Below, one piece after another: positions 33,026-37,463 of a DNA stretch of 37,463 bases. Position numbers and translations under genes: made by a program. The DNA is from Candidatus Gastranaerophilales bacterium (GTDB taxonomy: Bacteria; Cyanobacteriota; Vampirovibrionia; Gastranaerophilales; Gastranaerophilaceae). How positions within the stretch are numbered: the stretch's first letter is position 1; each line of letters opens with the position of its first letter. Below the pieces are notes generated by a model. It saw only the letters and a program-made list of their open reading frames with translations, had not been told where the DNA came from and did not search any database. The DNA lies in the NCBI GenBank assembly GCA_944325185.1, contig CALUZA010000057.1, positions 1 through 37,463 of the forward strand, given 5' to 3'.

Positions 33026-34804
33026 ATGGAAAAACATATTGATGAAAAACTACAAACTTTAAGACATTCTTGTTCTCATATTATGGCACAGGCTGTACAA
33101 CAGTTGTATCCGCAAGCAAAACTTGCAATAGGTCCTGCTATTGAAAATGGTTTTTATTATGATTTCGATATTGAAGGCGTAACTTTATCGGATGAAAATT
33201 TAAAAGAAATCGAAAAAGTTATGAAAAAATTGATTGCAGGTAATTTGACTTTTGAAAAATATGTTATCCCTGATGTTGAAGCGCAGATCGAAGAATTTAA
33301 GCGTGAGGGTGAAATATATAAAGCAGAATTATTGGAAGAGCATAAAAATGATAATCCGACTTTATATTTAACAAAAGATAAAGACGGAAACGTTTTATTT
33401 AATGATCTTTGTTCGGGTCCGCATATTGAATCTACAAAGGAAATTAAAGCCTTTAAATTGATGTCTGTTGCAGGTGCATATTGGAGAGGAAATGAAAAAA
33501 ATAAAATGCTCCAAAGAATTTATGCAACTGCATTTTTAACAAAAGAAGAATTAGATGAATACATAAAACAACTTGAAGAAGCTAAAAGGCGTGATCATAG
33601 AAAATTAGGTTCTCAATTGGATTTGTTTTCGGTTCGTGATGAAATTGGTGGCGGTTTAGTGTTGTGGCATCCAAATTTATATACGGTTCGTGAAGAAATT
33701 GAAAATTATTGGAGAAGTGAACATAGGAAAAGAGGTTATGTTATCGTTCAAACTCCTCAACTTGCAAAATCGAAGCTTTGGGAGTTATCGGGGCATATTG
33801 ATCACTATAAAGAAAATATGTTCTTTATTCAAAAAGATGAAGATTCTGATGAACAATATATAGTTAAGCCCATGAATTGTCCTTTCCATATATTAATATA
33901 TCAATCACAAAGACATTCTTATCGTGATTTACCTTTGAGAATGGCTGAACTTGGAACAGTATACAGAAGGGAAAAATCAGGTGCTCTATCGGGTTTAACT
34001 CGTGTTCAAGGTTTCACTCAGGATGATGCACATATTTTCTGTACACCTGAGCAATTAGTGGATGAAATTAATGAAATTATTGATTTTGTTTCAGATACCA
34101 TGAAAATATTTAATATGGATTTTGAAGTTGAGCTGTCTACTCGCCCCGAAAGTTATGTTGGGGAGCTTAAAAATTGGGATTTGGCCGAAGCCGGTTTAAA
34201 AGAAGCCATGGAAAAAAGAGGCATGAAATATGAAATAAATGAAGGCGACGGCGCTTTTTACGGTCCTAAAATTGATTTTAAGGTAAAAGATGCAATAGGA
34301 AGAACTTGGCAATGTGCAACTATTCAACTTGATTTTAATTTGCCTGAAAGATTTGAAATTAAATATCAAGATAAAGACGGTTCTTTGAAGACTCCTGTAA
34401 TGTTGCATAGAGTTATTTTTGGTTCAATGGAAAGATTCCACGGAATTTTAATAGAGCATTATGCAGGAGCTTTTCCGGCATGGCTTGCACCTCATCAGGT
34501 TGCTCTTGTGCCAATTGCAGATAGACATAATGATTATATGGAAGCTGTTTATAAAAAATTAAGAGAAAATGGAATAAGAGTAATATTTGAAGAAAAATCA
34601 GAATCTATGAACTATAAAATAAGAGATTATTTACAAAATAAGAAAGTTCCTTATGTTCTTGTTGCGGGAGATAAAGAAATCGAATCAAATACTGTCGCAA
34701 TAAGAAAGCGTGGAGTTGGTCAAATTGGCGAAATGACAATAGATGATTTCATAGAAAAATTGTTAAAAGAAATAAAAACAAAAGGAAAAGAAGAAATAAA
34801 ATAA
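33026..34804 (+). CDS. thrS: Threonyl-tRNA synthetase without TGS domain
   Basis: The 592-residue class II synthetase begins directly with the editing domain: HSCSH (14-18) and NDLCSGPHIE hydrolyse Ser-tRNA-Thr. The catalytic core holds KPMNCPFHILIY (zinc Cys), RMAELGTVYRREKSGALSGL (motif 2), FTQDDAHIFC, and LHRVIFGSMERFHGILIEH (motif 3). The C-terminal anticodon-binding domain spans about 490-592. The N-terminal TGS domain (about 60 residues) of the E. coli enzyme is absent; the start has AAGGAAG ribosome-binding sequence before ATG, so the short form is real. As I recall, cyanobacterial enzymes also lack it. Confidence 0.97.
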   Translation: MEKHIDEKLQTLRHSCSHIMAQAVQQLYPQAKLAIGPAIENGFYYDFDIEGVTLSDENLKEIEKVMKKLIAGNLTFEKYVIPDVEAQIEEFKREGEIYKAELLEEHKNDNPTLYLTKDKDGNVLFNDLCSGPHIESTKEIKAFKLMSVAGAYWRGNEKNKMLQRIYATAFLTKEELDEYIKQLEEAKRRDHRKLGSQLDLFSVRDEIGGGLVLWHPNLYTVREEIENYWRSEHRKRGYVIVQTPQLAKSKLWELSGHIDHYKENMFFIQKDEDSDEQYIVKPMNCPFHILIYQSQRHSYRDLPLRMAELGTVYRREKSGALSGLTRVQGFTQDDAHIFCTPEQLVDEINEIIDFVSDTMKIFNMDFEVELSTRPESYVGELKNWDLAEAGLKEAMEKRGMKYEINEGDGAFYGPKIDFKVKDAIGRTWQCATIQLDFNLPERFEIKYQDKDGSLKTPVMLHRVIFGSMERFHGILIEHYAGAFPAWLAPHQVALVPIADRHNDYMEAVYKKLRENGIRVIFEEKSESMNYKIRDYLQNKKVPYVLVAGDKEIESNTVAIRKRGVGQIGEMTIDDFIEKLLKEIKTKGKEEIK

Positions 34805-34829
34805 AATCGGCTCATTGAGCCGATTTTAT
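34801..34829. terminator. Bidirectional terminator containing both stop codons
   Basis: ATAAAATCGGCTC (34801-34813) pairs perfectly with GAGCCGATTTTAT (34817-34829) over an ATT loop. The thrS stop (34802-34804) lies in one arm, and the stop of the convergent gene begins at the end of the other. Confidence 0.85.
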
Positions 34830-36742
34830 TATGCTGTTTTTAAAATGTCATATCTGTAACCTTTGCTTTGTGCGAATAATGTGCGATAACCGCCCTCTCC
34901 GCCGGTTCCACCCATTCCGTCTATTTGTCCATCGTACGTATCTATTACAAGTAAGTCACTTTCTTTAAGTGTTCCATCTGCTGATGTTTTGTATCCTATT
35001 ACTGTTACAAAGTGTCTTGTGCCTGCTTGAGTTGTTACCATTGCACTTACAGGGCGTCCTTCGTCAAGATTTTCTTTAATGCCTGCAAGGATTTCTTCTT
35101 TGTCAAAACTGCAAATCGATTTGTAGCTTGCTGAGCTTCCTTGAATTTTTCTCATATAGTCAACGCTGCATTGTAAACATTTACTTGGCATGTTGCCAAT
35201 GTTCGACATTCCGGATTCTGCAATATAATTTTGAAGATTTTTAATTTCTTGATCTGATAATAATGAATAATATTCTTCTCCAAAGTAGCTTACTATATCA
35301 TCCATTTCTGTCGGATTATATTTCATGTCGGTTTGAGTTTTTTGAAGTTCTTTTTCGTTTATTCTTGTTTCTATTTTGTTTATTTCTTCCATTTGGCTTG
35401 AAAGTGCTGATTTAGCAGTAGAAATTGCTTCTTGTTTATATTCTGACGTTTTGCTTTTAGCTTCATTGTAGCTGTCTAAGTATTCCTTTATTTCAGGATA
35501 CCCTTCAAGTGATTTCATTTCTTCTTCGACAATGCTTAAAGCATTTTTTGCACTTGTTAGGTTTTCATTTAATTTTGGGCTTTGCGCTTCTAAGTTTTCT
35601 TTTTCTTTTTGTGCTGCATCTTTTTCTGTTTGTGCTTGTTGAATTGCATTTTGCGCGTTTGTTATTTCTTTTTTTAGTGCATCAATTTTTGCTTGGATTT
35701 CTTGTTCTGCCTCTTTTTGTTCTTGTTGTTGAGGGTAAACTTGAGCGCTTGCTAACTGTGCTTCAAGAGTGGAGAGCGTAGTTTGAAGTCCTGCCTCATA
35801 ATTAATTGCATTATTTAAAGCTGTTTCTTTTTCAGATAGCGTAACTTGTGCAAGCGCAATATTTCTTTCGTTGTCAAATACTGCGTTTTCTGCTTCATCT
35901 ACCGCATTTGATTTTTCGTTAAATTCGGCTAATTTTTTTGATAATTCATTATCATTTTGCTGTTGATATTCTTCTAATTTTTGTTTAGCTGTTTCTTCTT
36001 GTTCTTTTAGTTTTAGACTATTTTGGTCAGTTTCGTCAATAGCTCCATTTAGCGCTTTTTTCGTTTGTTCTAGCGTATTTTGTTTGTTTGAAAGTTCGCT
36101 TTTAAGTTCATCAAGGCTTAAATTTTCAATTATAAGATTGCCGTTTTCGTCGTATTTTGGTACTTGGTAAGATTGTGGAACAGATGTACTTCCGCCTTTT
36201 CTGTTGCTTGTTTTTGCTTCTTCAATCGGTGCTTCTGCTTCAAATGTCATTTCCTCATCTTGTGTTTCAAGCTCTTTATTAAGTGTGTCTATTGCAGTCA
36301 GCATATCTGTAAGTGAAAGATTGTCGCTATTTCCGTCATTTGCGCTTATTTTTTCCATAAAAGCATATTTTTCGTCATCACTTAAATTGCCGTCACCATC
36401 TAAATCTGCAAGCTTTACAATTTCTTCCTGTTCAAGGAGTTCGTCGAAATATTCTGAAATAAAACTATCTTCTTCTTGTTCTGTTTCTTCCGGATTTATC
36501 TCGTTTTCTTCTGATTTTAATGATTCTATTGATTCAAAATATTCATCTAAATCTTTAATTCCAAGTTCTTGCAAACATTCTTGAATTATTGAATTATTTG
36601 AAAATAAGTTTATATCCGAAGCTTCAAGGATTGTATCTTCTGAAATCTTGCCTTGTTCTTTCATTTTTTCTTCGTAAGATTCTAAGATGTATTCCTTGAA
36701 TGATGTTAAATTTGTAAATGTCGGTATAGAATTAAATGTCAT
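34829..36742 (-). CDS. EF-hand, coiled-coil and C39-like cysteine peptidase protein
   Basis: The 637-residue protein has an acidic N-terminal region with an EF-hand-type calcium loop (DLDGDGNLSDDE near residue 114) and a second degenerate one shortly after. A linker follows, then a long Gln/Glu/Lys/Ala-rich coiled coil (about 210-470), and a C-terminal papain-fold domain resembling Peptidase_C39-like families: candidate nucleophile C525 (or C522) in CLQCSVDYM, His577 in TRHFVTVIGY and Asp601 in LLVIDTYDG. No signal peptide is visible, so export would need another route. GAGGTAAA lies before the ATG. A tandem AGTATA repeat upstream matches that of the Xre gene next door. Calcium-controlled proteolysis is possible but inferred; the domain order matches no described family I know. 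Confidence 0.75.
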   Translation of the reverse strand: MTFNSIPTFTNLTSFKEYILESYEEKMKEQGKISEDTILEASDINLFSNNSIIQECLQELGIKDLDEYFESIESLKSEENEINPEETEQEEDSFISEYFDELLEQEEIVKLADLDGDGNLSDDEKYAFMEKISANDGNSDNLSLTDMLTAIDTLNKELETQDEEMTFEAEAPIEEAKTSNRKGGSTSVPQSYQVPKYDENGNLIIENLSLDELKSELSNKQNTLEQTKKALNGAIDETDQNSLKLKEQEETAKQKLEEYQQQNDNELSKKLAEFNEKSNAVDEAENAVFDNERNIALAQVTLSEKETALNNAINYEAGLQTTLSTLEAQLASAQVYPQQQEQKEAEQEIQAKIDALKKEITNAQNAIQQAQTEKDAAQKEKENLEAQSPKLNENLTSAKNALSIVEEEMKSLEGYPEIKEYLDSYNEAKSKTSEYKQEAISTAKSALSSQMEEINKIETRINEKELQKTQTDMKYNPTEMDDIVSYFGEEYYSLLSDQEIKNLQNYIAESGMSNIGNMPSKCLQCSVDYMRKIQGSSASYKSICSFDKEEILAGIKENLDEGRPVSAMVTTQAGTRHFVTVIGYKTSADGTLKESDLLVIDTYDGQIDGMGGTGGEGGYRTLFAQSKGYRYDILKTA

Positions 36743-36765
36743 TTTATTTTACCTCTTATATATAA

Positions 36766-36788
36766 AAAGTATATAAGAGTATATAAAA
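36766..36788. promoter_or_regulatory. Tandem AGTATA operator-like site upstream of the C39-like gene
   Basis: AAAGTATATAA and GAGTATATAAA repeat with a 10-bp period, 24 bp before the start codon of the C39-like gene. The same double motif, 19 of the first 21 bases identical, lies at 37204-37226 upstream of the Xre gene in the same orientation. On the minus strand each motif reads TATACT, so part of it could also be a -10 element. A further TATATA run lies at 36793-36798. Confidence 0.5.
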
Positions 36789-36831
36789 TGCATATATAAA
36801 ATCTATATTTTACAAAAATTTACAATTATTG

Positions 36832-37149
36832 TTAGTTAGTTAAACACATAAGTATTTTTAAGATTTTTCTTAAATCTTCATTGGTTGCGTTTTTTATGAT
36901 GATGTTTATTTTTTCTGTTAGATACTTTCTGTCTTGCAAGTGTTCGGTTTTAAAAAATTCTGTGTAATCTACTCCAAAAGCAGTTGCAAATTTCTCTATA
37001 AGATCAGCTTTTGGAAAACTTCTTCCTGTTTCTATATGGCTTATATGTTTTGGGTCAATTGCTACCATTTCTGCAAGTTCATATTGTGTCATTCCTTTTT
37101 TGTTTCTTAGTTCTTTTATTCTTAGACCGAAATCTTTTTTAATATTCAT
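36832..37149 (-). CDS. Xre-family helix-turn-helix regulator
   Basis: The 105-residue protein has a Cro/C1-type HTH in residues 5-65: DFGLRIKELRNKKGMTQYEL, AEMVAIDPKHISHIETGRSF, PKADLIEKFATAFGVDYTEF. A short helical C-terminus follows that could mediate dimerisation. The start at 37149 is chosen because GGGGGA lies 5 bp upstream; an in-frame start at 37230 would add 27 hydrophobic, unlikely residues. It sits between the C39-like gene and a divergent pilin gene, and the paired AGTATA motif upstream of itself and of the C39-like gene suggests autoregulation and control of its neighbour. Confidence 0.88.
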   Translation of the reverse strand: MNIKKDFGLRIKELRNKKGMTQYELAEMVAIDPKHISHIETGRSFPKADLIEKFATAFGVDYTEFFKTEHLQDRKYLTEKINIIIKNATNEDLRKILKILMCLTN

Positions 37150-37203
37150 TTTATCCCCCAATACTGAGGATAATAAGATAACTAAATTATATAAACCGTA
37201 TTT

Positions 37204-37226
37204 AAAGTATACAAAAGTATATAATT
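37204..37226. promoter_or_regulatory. Tandem AGTATA operator-like site upstream of the Xre gene
   Basis: AAAGTATACAA and AAGTATATAAT repeat with a 10-bp period, 55 bp before the Xre start codon. The element is nearly identical to the one at 36766-36788, in the same orientation to its gene. Confidence 0.5.
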
Positions 37227-37230
37227 TCAA

Positions 37231-37265
37231 TATTTAATATTGTAATTCTGTATTTAATATGGTAA
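37231..37265. repeat. Direct repeat pair with 20-bp period before the right-end pilin gene
   Basis: TATTTAATATTGTAA (37231-37245) and TATTTAATATGGTAA (37251-37265) differ at one base and lie exactly 20 bp apart, two helical turns, 13 bp before the pilin ATG at 37279. This looks like a two-site operator or activator site for the pilin gene. Confidence 0.5.
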
Positions 37266-37278
37266 ATTTAAAATAATT

Positions 37279-37463
37279 ATGTTTCAAATAAATAATTATA
37301 TTATAAATAACAAAAAAGCTTTCTCCCTAATCGAACTAATGATTAGTTTAATTACAATATCTTGTATAGTTGCAGCATTTATGCCTGTAATATCAAAAAA
37401 ATTATCAAGTTCTAATGTTACAATAAGTGGAAATAATGTATCTGATATAACAACAGAATGTTC
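37279..37463 (+). CDS. Prepilin-type N-terminus of a gene cut by the window end
   Basis: Sixty-one codons are visible and the frame is still open at the end. The start MFQINNYIINNKKA precedes FSLIELMISLITISCIVAAF, a prepilin signal with cleavage before Phe, Glu at mature position 5 and a hydrophobic helix, then a Ser/Asn-rich segment ending in a cysteine. No strong Shine-Dalgarno is seen. The left end of the window lies in a large glycine/cysteine-rich gene next to a pilin gene; this one may be a paralog of such a large pilin-anchored protein. It is divergent from the Xre gene. Confidence 0.75.
   Translation, partial: MFQINNYIINNKKAFSLIELMISLITISCIVAAFMPVISKKLSSSNVTISGNNVSDITTEC

Noticed and set aside
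36204..36584. A 126-residue Ser-rich plus-strand frame
   Set aside because: It is the antisense of the acidic N-terminal region of the C39-like protein; Ser-rich antisense of Glu/Asp codons is expected.
36760..36810. TATATA-rich stretch as a possible CRISPR or satellite repeat
   Set aside because: Only short AT units occur; no spacer-repeat structure. The AGTATA tandem is better explained as a regulatory site.
1..37463. Window as a circular plasmid or phage
   Set aside because: No terminal overlap is visible, and the content is housekeeping (four tRNA synthetase genes, fatty-acid operon, tRNAs) without replication or mobility genes.

Overview
The window is AT-rich bacterial DNA from an organism with a two-membrane envelope and type IV pilin-like proteins. 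The best guess is a non-photosynthetic relative of cyanobacteria (Melainabacteria/Vampirovibrionia, perhaps the gut order Gastranaerophilales). The pointers are a threonyl-tRNA synthetase without the TGS domain, solitary pheS without pheT, a three-domain NifU next to NifS as the Fe-S assembly pair, AsmA-type envelope genes, several small low-complexity proteins with no obvious family, and no photosynthesis genes. This assignment is inference; no marker phylogeny could be run.

Layout. 1-3127: the 3' part of a very large glycine- and cysteine-rich protein, then a pilin-like prepilin. 3130-6688 (minus): a two-gene unit of a UvrD-type helicase fused to an Fe-S PD-(D/E)XK nuclease, with a 167-residue partner. 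6904-10109: small unknown proteins and a class II photolyase. 10102-13787: AsmA-like protein divergent from a WG-repeat protein. 13837-16605: tyrS, a lytic transglycosylase, two tRNA-Ser genes, a small membrane protein and tRNA-Val. 16829-19775: a large membrane-linked UbiB/ABC1-type kinase-like protein and tRNA-Ile. 19885-27176: argS, two small unknown genes, nifU-nifS, a polytopic membrane protein and pheS. 27178-30926 (minus): the fatty-acid/phospholipid operon rpmF-plsX-fabD-fabG plus an ankyrin gene. 31055-34804: a small winged-helix protein, leuD-leuB and thrS. 34829-37463: an EF-hand/coiled-coil/C39-like protein, an Xre regulator and the start of another pilin-type gene.

The most notable observations are these. 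fabG carries an in-frame TAA at codon 200 although the remaining 43 codons are intact. Two nearly identical tandem AGTATA motifs with 10-bp spacing lie upstream of both the Xre gene and the neighbouring EF-hand/coiled-coil/C39-like gene, suggesting a small regulon. The helicase-nuclease and its partner form a compact pair with an inverted repeat at its promoter. Both ends of the window fall in pilin-associated genes. Several genes lack a Shine-Dalgarno sequence and have -10-like hexamers very close to the start codon.

Most of the sequence is tightly packed, with convergent genes often sharing or abutting stop codons. No stretch longer than about 300 bases lacks a gene. No insertion sequence, CRISPR array, prophage module or rRNA gene was seen.
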